From Stramonita haemastoma (taxonomy: Eukaryota > Mollusca > Gastropoda > Neogastropoda > Muricidae): 64,000 nucleotides of DNA. Both the position numbers and the translations under genes were made by a program. The notes under the pieces were generated by a model. That model searched no databases and was not told where the DNA came from. It saw only the letters and a list, made by a program, of their open reading frames with translations. This document shows positions 45,691-57,900 of this stretch, one piece after another. Numbering within the stretch: position 1 is the stretch's first letter; each line of letters begins with the position of its first letter. The DNA is taken from contig CM060334.1 of the NCBI GenBank assembly GCA_030674155.1, positions 44,338,872 through 44,402,871 of the forward strand, in the 5' to 3' direction.

Positions 45691-45753
45691 TATGTTATAA
45701 CAATTTGGTTTATGTCTTAAAATGCGTGCCCACACACGTGCGAATGTGTTTAA

Positions 45754-45809
<56 letters not shown>

Positions 45810-46169
45810 ATGTGTGTGCGAGCCATGTGTGAGTGTGTGGATGTGTGGGCATACTGGTGCCCACAGAAATGTTTGTGGTTTTGCTTGGGTGGGTTTGCTG
45901 CTGGCTGAGATATTGCTGACTTGTGGGTGCTCTTTATACTGTGATGGGTGCGTGCTGATTTTCAGAACCTGTGTTGTGCTATATTGATATTATCTTTATG
46001 TGGTTTTTGTTCTTATATATGGCTTGTAACCCACTGGAATTTCTATGTTTTAGAGATAATAAAGTAATTTGAATTTGTGTGTGTGTGTGTGTGAAAGAAT
46101 TTATCATCTCAGAATGAGACATCTGAGTGTCATATCAAAAAAGACAGACAGATGGACAGAAAGTGAGAG

Positions 46170-46253
<84 letters not shown>

Positions 46254-46929
46254 ACACACACAGAGAGGCAGGGAAACAAAATCAATACAAGTAGACAACA
46301 GAGACAAACAGAAAGTAACAGACACAAAGACACAGAGAGACAGACAGACAGAGAGAGGCAGGCAAACAAAATTAATACAAGTAAACAACAAAGACAGACA
46401 GAAAGAAACAGACACAAAGATGGAGAGAGAAAGAGACAGAGAGAGACAGAGACAGAGAGACAGAGACAGAGAGAGAAGGCAAGGCAAGGCAAGGCAAATT
46501 CTTTTATTCGAGGATAACAGATAAGCACTCGTGTGCTTTTCTACATCCAGTCCCCGCCCTTTTCAGGGATGACATCAAGATAAAAAGATAACCTCAATTA
46601 AATAACAACAATGATAATAATCCAAATACCAAGAGCAAGAAACCATACCAAGTATCAAACAACAGGTCAGAAATAAGACAGAGATACAATAATAAGGTAA
46701 TGATATAAAAAGGCACTCATTCAGAAACGAAAATAAGAAGTAAGAATCAATGATGATTTTGATTTGAATAATAAAAGGCGCAATAATTAAAGAGTAAACA
46801 TGATAATATGATGAGGTTAAATGGCTTAAAACATCAATCCACCACCATCTATCATCAAAATAAGTCGTATAAAACATAACATTTTGATTAAAGGGGAGAA
46901 AAAAACAAAACCAAAACAACAACAACAAC

Positions 46930-47009
<80 letters not shown>

Positions 47010-47434
47010 TCACTCACTCACTCACAGGTTCGCCTGCATGTCATCCCTAAACTTCATTCTAAAGGAAATATATGCCTTTAATTTGATATAAAATCATGTA
47101 GCCAAACACCAGAGGAATCTATCACTGTATGGCACACATTTTGGTCCATATATATGCTAACACCTCACTTAATCTTATGGTTATGGTCATAAGATCACAT
47201 TCATAACCATATCCTAATCATGATGGACATAGTTATTCAGCTTACTTAAATGAATCATTAATTGGGTTTACACAATATCAATTACATTTAATACACATGA
47301 TTATTGAAATAGAGAGTACAAAATATGAATAGAACATTTCTCAATATGGAAGGCAAACATTTTTAGACAATAGGTGACACATTCAGATAGAGAGAGAGAA
47401 TGAATGAATGAATGAATGAATGATCTTTATCATA
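45691..47434. other. Unit-conserved spacer with microsatellites and SINE tail, unit B
   Basis: Matches A 23,853-25,597. GT run 45,756-45,804, CA runs 46,173-46,261 and 46,934-47,003, and a SINE tail fragment on the minus strand at 46,495-46,560. No gene. Confidence 0.7.
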
Positions 47435-47865
47435 TGTGACACTCCACCACATGAGGAGTCGCATTGCACCAGAGGTCAATTTTTAGTTATTGATATGCTA
47501 TTGATTTGCAATAAAATGGCTATACAATACAAAAAACAGACTGAAAATCGAACGATTTTACCAAAAGTTATTACAAATTGAAATGATAGACTGCAGGAAA
47601 TGTCAAAATGCGAAATTGACAAGTTTAGCATTCAAATAGGTGGTCAGAATGAAAGCTTGGCTATTTACAAAACACGTTTAAAGACAAAAGGATACAGATC
47701 TATGCCTTGATAGTTCACTACAAGGTAGAATGAGTGCTATAGTTTTATAATCAATCAAAATATCAAAATTGACAACCTCAACCCCACCTGCCTTTAATGG
47801 CTCTTAGCGGAAAAGTGGATTGTGGATTATGTGCTAAGCGACTCATTTCGTGGTGGAGTGCCACA
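47435..47865. mobile_element. MITE M5
   Basis: Counterpart of M2, 431 bp, TA-flanked, followed by an extra TAT in B. Confidence 0.85.
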
Positions 47866-47919
47866 TATTATGTCAGGTGATAGGGAGAGAGAAAGAGAGA
47901 GTGAGAGGGGGGGGGGGGG

Positions 47920-49080
47920 GGGGGTTCAAACGGGATGAGGTGTGGTTAGTTACTTCTGATGCATCAAGTGGATTAGAAGGTGATTTTTGAAGGTTGTTAA
48001 TGATTGAATCTGTTAACTGAACCAGGAAGAGAATTCCACAGCATAGGGCCTGAGTACAGTAAACTAGATTTGAACAAGTCTATTCTTGGTAGGATATGGG
48101 GATAACTCCTGCTATTATCTTGTACATCATGATGCCTTTGTTATATTTTAGTCTTTGGTGTAGGGGAAAATATTTAACTGAGTATGAAACATAATCTATT
48201 GAGGTTTCTTAATAAGCTTGAAAAAATAATTTCCTTGAATGAAAGTCAAGAAAGTGTTTAATTTTAGTCAACTGGTGTACTCTTTGGGATAAATACTTGC
48301 ATAGGTGAGACATGTGCAGAACCAGCTGAGATTTTTTATTGTTACTCCTAGACCTTTGTGGTGAGAGATTTGTTCAATTGCTTCCTTATTGATCTGGATG
48401 GGAAACAGTTTGTGAGATAAATTTAATGGCTTTTGGTGTTTTTTTTGTGTATTTTCATGTGATTCAGTTCTGTCCATTTGACAAAATCATCAGTGCTTTT
48501 TTGTACTATGGTTGCAAGACAGTCAATGTCGTTATGACTCGTCATCAGCAAATAGTTCACATTTGGATTTGATGTGTAGAGGAAGGTCATTTATATATAA
48601 TGAAAAGAGAATAGTCCCTAGTATGGGTCCTTCTGGTACTCCATAATGAATGGGCTTCAGTTTGGATGTGGATGTAGCTATTGAGATACATTGTTGCCTG
48701 TTTGTAAGATAGGAATTAAGTAGTCCTAGGGTATCTGTAGAGATGTTATAAAGATTTAGCTTTTTGAGAAGAAGTTTGTGGTCAATTGTATCAAATGCCT
48801 TTTTGAAATCTACAAATAATACTCCACAAAATTTATTGTCATTAATGTTTGATAGCCAATTGTCTACAAGACTAGTCAGTGCCGTCTGACGTGAATAATT
48901 TTGTCTAAATCCAGACTGATTAGGGTGAAGTAGTTTGTTGATATCTATATGACGGACTAGGTGTTTATATATATGTTTTTCCAGGGGCTTTGAGAGCATA
49001 GGTATAATAGAGAGTGGCCTATAGTTTGACAGGTCAGAGGTATCACCAGACTTGTAGATGGGTATCACTTTAGCACATTA
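47920..49080 (-). pseudogene. 5'-truncated LINE reverse transcriptase, copy B
   Basis: Equivalent to A 26,110-27,450. SGDTSDLSNYRPLS to YGVPEGPILG and LFADDE at about 48,535-49,068. Deletions occur after FADD and at about 48,092-48,190, which remove part of the C-terminal domain. FADD is intact here but mutated (FAGD) in A. Confidence 0.85.
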
Positions 49081-49084
49081 GAGA

Positions 49085-49086
<2 letters not shown>

Positions 49087-49120
<34 letters not shown>

Positions 49121-49450
49121 CTTTTATATCGAGGATAACAGAATAAGCAATCATGTGCTTTTTTTCATCCGGTCCCCGTGTGTATGCAGTTTTGTAAATA
49201 TTGTCATCTGTTCCCACTGGCACACGATGGCCTACTCTTACGAAAAGCGGAACAGGATTTAACGTGTGCGCAAGATGTTCTGCATGCGTTCGCACACGGG
49301 GCCTCGGTTTAAAGTCTCATCCGAAGGACTTTTGGGGAGAGTGGAGTCAGCACTGATGTTAACACCAGGAGAAAAATTTCCTTGACCAGACTCGAACCCG
49401 GGTTGTCAAATTGCTAGCGCAATGTTCTGACCACTAGGCTATCCGTCCCC
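49087..49450 (-). mobile_element. Full-length tRNA-SINE with (ATTG)n tail, unit B
   Basis: Counterpart of A 27,471-27,806. The tail has an ATTG array (49,087-49,121) where A has ATTT repeats. The tRNA head abuts a GA run at 49,451-49,524. Confidence 0.9.
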
Positions 49451-49505
<55 letters not shown>

Positions 49506-49628
49506 AGGAGAGAGAGGAGAGAAGTGGTTACAAGTGGATCAATACAAGTGGACAACAGAAAGAAACAGACACAAAGACACAAAACAACAACAACAACAAC
49601 AAAGACCAAACAGAACAACACTACTCAC

Positions 49629-49839
49629 CCTGCCCTTTCTGTACCCCTTAGCCAGGGCGATGAAGTTGAGGCAGGTGATAGGGATGATCTCAACCAATGA
49701 CAATTCTACCTGCAAACGGCTTGTCCTGGGAGCTGAGGTCACTGACCTTGATGTCTAGATACACCTCTTCTGTCACCAGGTACTTTAGGGAGCCTCTGCC
49801 CACATCACAGCGCACAAAGCCAACATCACTCCATGGGTC
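49629..49839 (-). pseudogene. Cyclophilin-like exon remnant, unit B (N-terminal part)
   Basis: 211 bp, virtually identical to A 27,982-28,192, including the same frame break after GRIVIG and the same flanking GTGAGT donor. The acceptor side again meets the 37-bp minisatellite. Confidence 0.55.
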
Positions 49840-49841
49840 CT

Positions 49842-50285
49842 GCAGTATACATATCCCCTTATCCCTTCATGAGTGACTGCTGTATACATGTCCCTGTATC
49901 CCTTCATGAGTGACTGCTATATACATGTCCCCTTATCCCTTCATGAGTAACTGCTATATACATGTCCCCTTATCCCTTCTTGAGTGACTGCTATATACAT
50001 GTCCCCTTATCCCTTCTTGAGTGACTGCTGTATACATGTCCCCTTATCCCTTCTTGAGTGACTGCTATATACCTGTCCCCTTATCCCTTCATGAGTGACT
50101 GCTGTATACATGTCCCTGTATCCCTTCATGAGTGACTGCTATATACATGTCCCCTTATCCCTTCATGAGTAACTGCTATATACATGTCCCCTTATCCCTT
50201 CTTGAGTGACTGCTATATACATGTCCCCTTATCCCTTCATGAGTGACTGCTGTATACATGTTCCCTTATCCCTTCTTGAGTGACT
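49842..50285. repeat. 37-bp minisatellite, about 12 copies
   Basis: As in A 28,195-28,560, with a higher-order pattern: a block of several monomers (for example CCCTGTATCCC then ATGAGTAACTG variants) recurs at 49,880-49,980 and 50,110-50,210. Confidence 0.95.
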
Positions 50286-50935
50286 GTTTGTGTGCCTTGG
50301 CTACAGTACAGTTCCACAGTTCTCCCAGCTGTAAATGGGTACCTGCCCTCTTCAGGGTCAGGGAAGGTAAAGCAGCAAGGAAGAGGAGATGGGCGCTGCC
50401 CTCAATATGCTGGCCCATAGAGAAGCTGAGGTCTCTGACACCTCGCCCCTACGACCACCACAACACAGGTTATGGGATACCTTTACCTTTTTTTATCCCT
50501 TCATGAGGGCTATAACATGTTACAAAAGCATACTGGAAACATTTCAAAAAGAAACAAAACATTGCTTCTCACTGGAATGATGATGCAACCCATTTATTAT
50601 CTTTTGATAAGATGAAATGTAACTCACATGAATATAGAAATGTTGTGTCTCTTATTTATAGGTTCAAGCTCAATGCTTTTAGTTCCAAATTTTCAAAAAA
50701 ACAGCAACATATATTTCAGGCAAAATTATTACCATAGCTGACATTCTTTTTGAATGTAGAGATTTGAAAAAAAACACCTTTTTACCTGTTTTCACATAGT
50801 TTGCTTAGAGCTAATGTTAAAAGACATTCCACTAATGAAAGAAACTGTATTGTCAGCCTTACTATCATGTTCTAATAGTATAATTATAGAATATAGAAAT
50901 AGAAATACATTAAAAAAAAAATTTAAAGGAAGAAA
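50286..50935. other. Dispersed repeat then non-coding stretch, unit B
   Basis: 50,317-50,480 is the GTAAATGGGTACC repeat. The rest is AT-rich, matching A 28,770-29,212. No gene. Confidence 0.6.
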
Positions 50936-51225
50936 GGTGGGTGGATTGCTGAGACTTCGCCTGCCAACAAGTAAACCCTGAGGTTCTGGGTTCGGACCCG
51001 GCCTCGCCCTTTTTTCCATGTTTGATGAAAAAATCAAACTGAATGTCAAAATCATTTGGATGAGATATACACCAGGCTTGTGTGCCAAAGCACACAAAAC
51101 ATCTTGTGCACACGTTAAAACCCCATTCCCTGGAAGAACAGGCCATGTGTAGGGGTAGGAGCCCATGACAAAAATTATTTTTTTTAAACCAGCATGCACA
51201 CAGGTGTTGTGCTTCGACACCATCC
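50936..51225 (+). repeat. Second SINE-like family, copy B
   Basis: Counterpart of A 29,213-29,510. B-box-like GGTTCGGACCC is better preserved here. Confidence 0.75.
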
Positions 51226-51644
51226 CTGGGGGGAAGTCAGGGGGGGGGGGGGGGGAGGGTGGAGTCTCAGGAAGCTGGGGCTGTATATGGCAACATTCTG
51301 GTGGCTCCTGCAATGGTACTGGAACCCTTCGTATTGGTCACTGCCTTTCCAATAGATCATTTCAGTGGCGTAGAGAAGAGGGGCGGGGGTCTGCTGCATG
51401 GGTAACAGTTTGCCTTTCATACTTACTTACCCAGGCTTTGCACTCTTAAGACTAGAGCACAACTCCATAGTCTTCCATGACTGATGGGTGCCTACTACTA
51501 CTAACAGTTTAATGATTTCTTCTAGTATAAATATGACTTGCAATGTTAGTGTTTCAGCTGTTATTTCTATCTTTTCATTTTTCTTGTTCTATGGTTTTAA
51601 TTTTGGGTTCTTACAGTTGTTAAATGCTGATAATTAGCTATGTG

Positions 51645-51728
<84 letters not shown>

Positions 51729-51830
51729 ACCCCCTATCCCCAGCCCAAAACAAAACAAAAGCACATAAATACTTTCAAGAAAAAATATTCCTCTTATACA
51801 TTACATACAAAAAAAGGAGATGGGGAACAT
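51226..51830. other. Non-coding stretch with poly-G and (CA)n, unit B
   Basis: G run 51,240-51,257, unit-conserved sequence, CA run 51,646-51,726, then AT-rich sequence. It lacks the A 29,930-30,900 segment. Confidence 0.6.
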
Positions 51831-51925
51831 TCACTCTTTCTCTTCTAAATCGTACTTTTTCTTGTCTTTGAGTGACAATTCCTACTTCTTCACTTCCTGT
51901 GCAGCACAGTCAACGATTCTGATGG
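51831..51925 (-). pseudogene. Cyclophilin-like terminal exon remnant, unit B
   Basis: Counterpart of A 31,040-31,134. It reads IRIVDCAAQEVKK, then TAG (51,882-51,884), ELSLKDKKKYDLEE. The A stop (TAG at 31,106) is CAG here and the B stop is TAC in A, so each copy lost the frame separately. A long G run at 51,932-51,956 lies beside the acceptor. Confidence 0.4.
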
Positions 51926-52014
51926 CTCTGTTGGGGGGGGGGGGGGGGGGGGGGGGTGCTGTCCTTCTCTGGCTGGGGCTCACAGCCCTTTCTGTTAGAA
52001 TACAAGACATAGAG

Positions 52015-52352
52015 CCTATAGCAAGGGGGATGGGATAGCCTATTGGTCAGAACATTGCCTCCAACCTGGGTTGATTCCCGTTCAAGGGGATTTTTCTCCT
52101 GAAGTTAACATCAGTACTGACTTCACTTTCTACCATAGTCCTTTGGAACAGACTATAAACCAAGGCCCCATATGGAATGCACACAGAACATCTTGGGCAC
52201 CTGTTAAATCCTGTTCAGCATTTTGAAAGACTACGCCATTGCATGCAGGTGGGAACAAATGACAAGATTTACAAAACTGCATACACACGGGGACTGGATG
52301 TAAAAAAGCACACAAGTGCTTATTCCATTATCCTTGATATAAAAGAATAAAT
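52015..52352 (+). mobile_element. tRNA-SINE, main family, plus strand, unit B
   Basis: Counterpart of A 31,222-31,567, with B box GGTTGATTCCC. Confidence 0.85.
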
Positions 52353-53049
52353 AAATAAATAAATTTTAAAAAAAGAACAAAAATAAAATAAAATAAAATA
52401 ATAAAAATAGCACTTAGCTGGGGACCAGGCAGAGATTATAGTAGTCCAAGACCCCCCCCCCCCCCCCCCCCCCCTCTCTCCCCAGTATCTTTTCATCTTG
52501 TCTTACATCTAGGCAGACTACATCATTACAAGAAAAGAAATAGGAAGGATAGTCGTAAAGACTAATAAGTCTGTCTCACAAGTATACAGTGAGGTTGTGG
52601 GTTGATTCCCAGCTTTGCCCTTTCTTTCCAGTTTGATGGAAAAAATATCCAACTGATTGCCAAAACTCCTTCAGATAAGACTATAAAACCACTCCCGTGT
52701 GCTTATACAAACAGAACATCTTGTGCACACCTTAAAAACCTGTTCCGCTTTTTGGAACAGTAGGCCATTTTGTGCTGGTGGGAACAGATGACAAAATTTC
52801 AAAAACACATGAATACATGTGTTATATTTAGACACTATCTCCGAAGTCAGAATGTGGCTATTTAACAGTAGTAGCCTTGATATCTCACACACAAAAAATC
52901 TCAGCAAAGAAATTCTTTTTTAAGTCACATTCATTCCAGCAGATTTACAGTTATAAAAGCTATGGTTACATGTTAATTACATAATTTTACCAGGTATATC
53001 TGCTACCGCCTTCATAGAAACATATGGAAAGACACCAAGCCTATACTAA
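52353..53049. repeat. Third SINE-like family and end of unit B
   Basis: AAATA repeats and a poly-C run (52,450-52,474), then the SINE-like copy at 52,550-52,860 (B-box-like GGTTGATTCCC), then AT-rich unit end and (CA)n 53,050-53,098. Confidence 0.7.
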
Positions 53050-53050
53050 C

Positions 53051-53083
<33 letters not shown>

Positions 53084-53103
53084 CACACACACACACACTA
53101 AAC

Positions 53104-53736
53104 AAAACTGATCCACACATAAAATCTATAACAATTTTAAGAGATTACAAAACAAAATGTGTATGCCTTTTTTTTCATTATTTTGTTATGTCAGTAGACT
53201 AATAGCAATAGCAATAGAAAATCCATTCATTTAACAGCACTGTAAAGCAGCCCTGCTTTTTAAAGGGATATTCCTCCTTTTATCTTGGCCTATATCATCG
53301 TGGCAGCAATGTACTTAACCAATAAGGACGTGGGCGACACTGACCAATGAAGTGGCAGTATCCCATGAGCTGACCAATGAAATGGCAGTATTCCATTCAT
53401 GCAATTTGCATAGACCTAGACTCATAATTATGGCAACCTACATTTATTCAGTTCTGAAGGTTTGGTTTGCATGTTTTTGTATAACTGGTTTCTCTCTGGT
53501 TTAAAAAAAAGAGTGTAGATGAATATTGTTTGTTTGATGATTGAATGTTTTCACAATAAACTAAGTCTTATACACGAGATATTGTTTGGGATGTCGTCAC
53601 TTGTTCTGGAGTTTGTCTTGCTTGTGTGTGGCAGATCTCTCTCTGTCTCTGTCTCTCTCTGTCTCTGTCTCTCTCTCTCTGTCTCTCCCTCTTCTTTCAA
53701 TGAGGGATAGATTAAAAAAAAAAAAAGCACTTTGCC

Positions 53737-53820
<84 letters not shown>

Positions 53821-53869
53821 CTCCTGGGGGGGGGGGGGGGGAGATCTTGTCGCCACAAGTGCAGCCTCT
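53104..53869. other. 5' block of unit C with (GT)n and poly-G
   Basis: Equivalent to A 30-690, including the doubled CCAAT segment (53,319-53,410). Ends in a GT run (53,742-53,818) and a G run (53,826-53,842). No gene. Confidence 0.7.
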
Positions 53870-54175
53870 ACCCATCTTTTTTCTTTTTCTGTCTGCAACT
53901 GTATTTGTTTCCCTATCAGAGTGACTTTTTTTCCCAACAGAATTTTTCCAGGAACAACCCCCTTGTTGCCGTGGGTTCTTTTACGTGCGCTAAATAATTT
54001 TATGTAACACACTTGACCTCGGTTTATCATCTCATCCGAAAGACTAGCGCCCTGACCACCACTCATGGTCTAATTTATGGGGAGAAAAGTTTTAGGCCCA
54101 AACAGGATACGAACCATCACACACTCCCACCCGGCTTTCTAGTCAGACGCGTTACCACTACACCACCCATCTACC
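53870..54175 (-). repeat. Another tRNA-SINE family, minus strand
   Basis: Read in reverse from 54,175: TGTAGTGGTAACGCGTCTGA (A-box region), GGTTCGTATCC (B box), then a spacer and a core GCGCTAGTCTTTCGGATGAG, then GATAAACCGAGGTCAAGTGT. The core is the same conserved motif as in the main family, attached to a different tRNA head. B retains only a scrap at 32,940-33,005. Confidence 0.8.
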
Positions 54176-55046
54176 ACTATTACTATTTTTTAAAGAAAAA
54201 AAAATTCATCTGAAGTGTGAGGAGAAAATGAATGAAATAAAAATCAACAAAAAATCCTCAAACAACAAAATCCCAACGTCAAAACAAAAAAAAACAAAAA
54301 AAAACAAAACATGAGACAGAAGAAACAACAATGTTGATGCTGATGGCAGTGGTGGTAGTAGTGAGGGCAGGGATGCTTTTGTCCACGATGGTAATGGTGG
54401 TGGTGGTGGTGACAAGCTCTGAAGAAAATCTCAAAACCAAAACAAAATCCAAACCACAGGCAGAAGCAACACTGGTGGGGACTATGATGACCACAATGAT
54501 GATGATGGTAGTGGTAGTAGTGATAGTGATCATGGTTGTAAGGGAAGCGACAACGACCACCACGATGAAGAAGAAGAAGAAGAAGAAGAAGAAGAAGACG
54601 AATTGCAGCGAAGAAGAAGAAGACGACGACGAAGAATTGTGTCGAAGAAGAGGAATTGCGGTGAAGAAGAAGAAGAAGAATTGTTGCAAAGAAGAAGAAG
54701 AAGAAGAAGAAGAAGAAGAAGAAGAATTGCAGCGAAGAGAAGAAGAAGAAGAAGAAGAAGAAGAAGAAGAAGAAGAAGAATTGCAGCGAAGAAGAAGAAG
54801 AATTGTGGCGAATAAGAAGAAGAATTGCAGCAAAGAAGAAGAAGAATTGCGGCGAAGAAGAAGAAGAAGAAGATTATAGGATAGGTACAATTCTAAGAAA
54901 ACTACGCATAATGTCCTCTAATACTTAAAAAAGAACAACAAAATTCAAGGCAAAAAGCATGAAACAACTTGTAGCTAATAATGCTTCTAAAGCACACAGG
55001 TGCATGTGGAGGCCCTCGCAAGTGCACACACACACACACACACACA
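54176..55046. repeat. GGT-rich and (GAA)n trinucleotide repeats, unit C
   Basis: Counterpart of B 33,006-33,618 with longer GAA arrays (54,566-54,876) and AATTG interruptions. It then has 150 bp (54,885-55,046) absent from B. ORFs rich in Arg/Glu/Lys or Ser are artefacts. Confidence 0.85.
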
Positions 55047-55402
55047 TGGGATAGCCTGGTGGTTAGACTGAAGTGCACTGTGCTCGTGATCTGCTGACGG
55101 GGTTCCAATTTCGTTCAAGAGGATTTTTCCTCCAGAGTTAACATCATTGCTGACTCCACTCCCCCAAAAAGTCCTTCAGGAGATATAATAAACCGAGGTC
55201 CCAAATGCGAAAACACACAGAACATCTTGCACACACCTTAACACCTGTTCTGCTTTTCGGAAGAGAAGGCTGTTGTGTGCCTGTGGGAACACATAACAAA
55301 ATTGACAAAAGTGCATACACACCTCTCTTGATGTAAACCCCCCCCAAAAAAAAAACCACACACATGAGGGTTTATTCCATTATCTTCGAAATTAAATAAT
55401 AA
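55047..55402 (+). mobile_element. tRNA-SINE variant, plus strand, unit C
   Basis: GGGATAGCCTGGTGGTTAGA head, B-box-like GGTTCCAATTTC, full core and tail AATTAAATAATAAA. Counterpart of B 33,619-33,990. Confidence 0.8.
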
Positions 55403-55449
55403 AAAATGCACACACACACGCCGGCGCCGGGCATGCAAGCACCGGCAAC

Positions 55450-55520
<71 letters not shown>

Positions 55521-55649
55521 ACTCATATGCCTACTCTTACAAAAACGCAGAACAGGATTTAAGGTGTGGGCAAGATGTTCTGCCTGGGCTCACCCACAGG
55601 CCTTGGTTTATAGTCTCATCCAAGGACTTTTGGGGAGAGTGGAGCCTAC

Positions 55650-55690
<41 letters not shown>

Positions 55691-55967
55691 TCCATATTCT
55701 GTATATATTTTAACTTCTCTTGGAACTTGCTTTTTCTATATAAGCACGTAGATCTACTTATCTCATAGAAAACTATACAGGACAGAGTAGATCAGATTTA
55801 AAAATCAAAATCAAGCATAGAGTTAAAGAAAAAAAAATCTCACTATCTTACCGACCACTAATAGCTAGTCATCTTGATATTAAGCCTACAGTGTGTGTGT
55901 GTGTGTGTGTGTGTTCTTCGCATGGCAATTAGGCACAAGTTTGGCAGAGTTTCCCAGTGGTTGGGTG
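55403..55967. repeat. Microsatellites and truncated SINE, unit C
   Basis: CA run 55,451-55,513, minus SINE fragment 55,525-55,650, GT runs 55,652-55,687 and 55,890-55,914, and a unit-conserved spacer. Confidence 0.85.
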
Positions 55968-56385
55968 TCAATATATAACACTGGTACAGTCATGTGACAT
56001 GAGAACATATGGGAGACTGTTTGAAGTTATGTTTTCATTGAAATAATTTTCATCAAGTTCTTCTTCTTGGGTACTTGAGTTCAGAGCACAATCATCATCT
56101 GTGACGCAGTTGAAGTCTGGCTTGGTCTCATCATTGGGTAGATCTAGATCCGTTAGAGGAGACAATTTTTCTGAAACAGGTATTGTTGTACTCTCCACCA
56201 AGGTCGTTGTGGTTTTCTGGTTGTTCTCAATCTGTTTCCTGTTGTCTTGTCTTGATTTCTGTTTGAGGGCTTTCTTTGCAGTTCTTGGCTTTCTCATTTG
56301 ACTGTCATTTGTGACGCTCTACCACATAAGGTGTCGCATTGCACCAGAGATCAATTTCTAGTTATTAACAAGTTATTAATCTGTA

Positions 56386-56711
56386 GGGCGTGTATGGGGT
56401 GTTTAAGGAGAGGTGGTACCTTTGTAAACCTGGCAGTAGCATCCTTCGGAGGATGGACGGGAGCACTGGTCCTCACTTGGCACTCAACTCTCACTTCTGG
56501 GTCCGTCCTTAACCCACCCACACCCCGGTAACCGCTGGTAACCGCTGGTAACCGCTTCTACTGGCGGGCGAAACGTTGTGAGGGGCTGGTGCATTCTTAC
56601 CCACCAGTAGGAGTCTTGGAGAGGAGATGGGCGCCACCAAGCTTCCTCAAGCCCACTGCAAGGACATGATGAGAAAAACAAAACAGAAAGACATGCTGAA
56701 TGGGTAAAAAT
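56386..56711 (+). mobile_element. About 325-bp insertion inside M6, unclassified
   Basis: Absent from M3 at the same position. It contains a GGTAACCGCT unit tandemly repeated three times (about 56,527-56,556), a GGGCGAAACGTTGTGAGG segment, AGGAGATGGGCGCC, and ends in AATAATAATA. The A-rich tail suggests a short retroelement. No tRNA head is obvious. Confidence 0.5.
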
Positions 56712-56982
56712 AATAATAAAATGCTATTCAATGCAAAAAACAGATTGAAAATCGGACAGTTCTGTGGAAAGTTATTACAAACTGAAATGGTAGACTGCAG
56801 GATGTGACAAAATGAGAAACGGGCAAGTTTTTTTCTTTTCCTAACAGTTTGTCAGAATGATGGCTTGGGTGTTTTCAAAACACATTTAAAAGCAAAAGGA
56901 ATGAGAATTTTGCCTTGATATTTCATTACAAGGTAGAATAACTGATATAGTTTAATAATTAATCAAAATCTCAAAATTGACA

Positions 56983-57274
56983 GCCGCCGCGGTAGTCGAG
57001 TGGTTAGGGTGTTGGACTCGTAATCTAAAGGTTGCGGGTTCGATCCCAGCTGTCGGCTATGGCGTTGTGCCCTTGGAAAAGGCACTTTACGGCTATTTTC
57101 TCACCCCACCCAGGTGTAAAAGGGGTACCAACCTTGTGTTGGGGGGTTAACCCTGCGATAGACTGGCGTCCTATCCAGGGGGGAGTCTATGACTCTCAGT
57201 CGCTTAGCGCCACAGAAACCGGGATAAGCACCGGCCTGATGAGCCTTAGGCTCGGGACAGACTTTAACTTTAAC
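56983..57274 (+). mobile_element. 292-bp tRNA-derived SINE of a third type with 10-bp TSD
   Basis: Flanked by AAAATTGACA on both sides (56,973-56,982 and 57,275-57,284). The head resembles a complete tRNA (GTCGAGTGGTTAGGGTG A box; GGTTGCGGGTTCGATCCC with B box; anticodon loop CTCGTAA). The body contains GACTGGCGTCCTATCCAGGG and CTTAGCGCCACAGAAACCGG, and the tail is (TTTAAC)n. Intact boxes and an exact TSD point to a young insertion. Confidence 0.9.
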
Positions 57275-57900
57275 AAAATTGACAACTTGACCCCAACCTG
57301 TCTTTAATGGCTCTTAGCATAAAATTGGGTAATGTGCTAAGCGACTCATTTCGTGGTGGAACATCACATTTCTTTTCAGGGTCATGCTTTTTGATGGTTC
57401 ACATAGGTCTTTTTTTTAAAAATAGAAACAGTAGCATTGATGTTTTGAGGTTCTGCATTGGCCTTACAAGGCACTGAAGGAGGAGCATATGTGTGTGCTC
57501 TGTCATTGTGCTGACTGCTTTTCCTAGGTTACAAACCAGTGCCTTTAGTTCAGTGACTCTGGCTTCAATAATTATATTGCCATTAGGGCATTAGGCCTGT
57601 CTGCATATGACTTTTTTTCCTTGCATGACGTAACATATTGGTCTACGTCATTTACTAGTTCTATTTCTTCTGAAAAAAAAACAGTTCACAGGAAAATTTG
57701 GTCTCAACACAGAGTAGGCATTACTGAGCCCGAAGATTTCACAAAAAGGCAAATTTGGTATATAGGTAGTGAGGTGCAGGCCCAGTGGGTTTTTTCTATT
57801 GCATTCACTGCACGTCAAGGTAGGTCTACATCCTGCAACTGTTCTATTACATACACATATCTGTCCATTTGCCGTCTCTTGTGGGTTGTGCATTCTTGAT

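Larger units (their letters stand above)
56310..57368. mobile_element. MITE M6 with two nested insertions
   Basis: Ends TGTGACGCTCTACCACATAA and (complement) TCGTGGTGGAACATCACA, same site as M3. About 1,059 bp instead of 429, because of insertions at 56,386-56,711 and 56,983-57,274. Confidence 0.85.
55968..57900 (-). pseudogene. Degenerate minus-strand coding-like block, copy C, split by MITE M6
   Basis: The acidic part is a 109-codon open frame (55,968-56,297), KKALKQKSRQDNRKQIENNQ...DDDCALNSS, the best preserved of the three. The Cys-containing part (NGQICVCNR, CSECNRK) is at 57,648-57,893. MITE M6 with two further insertions separates them by over 1 kb. Confidence 0.4.

Noticed and set aside
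56983..57060. A tRNA gene with CGT anticodon loop
   Set aside because: It is the head of a 292-bp SINE with its own target duplication and tail, so not a functional tRNA gene. Acceptor-stem pairing is not evident.
57234..57262. A further hammerhead (CCTGATGAGCC...GGCTCGGGAC)
   Set aside because: CUGAUGA and a short hairpin are present, but the GAAA and the cleavage triplet are not in the right order. It is the conserved SINE body.
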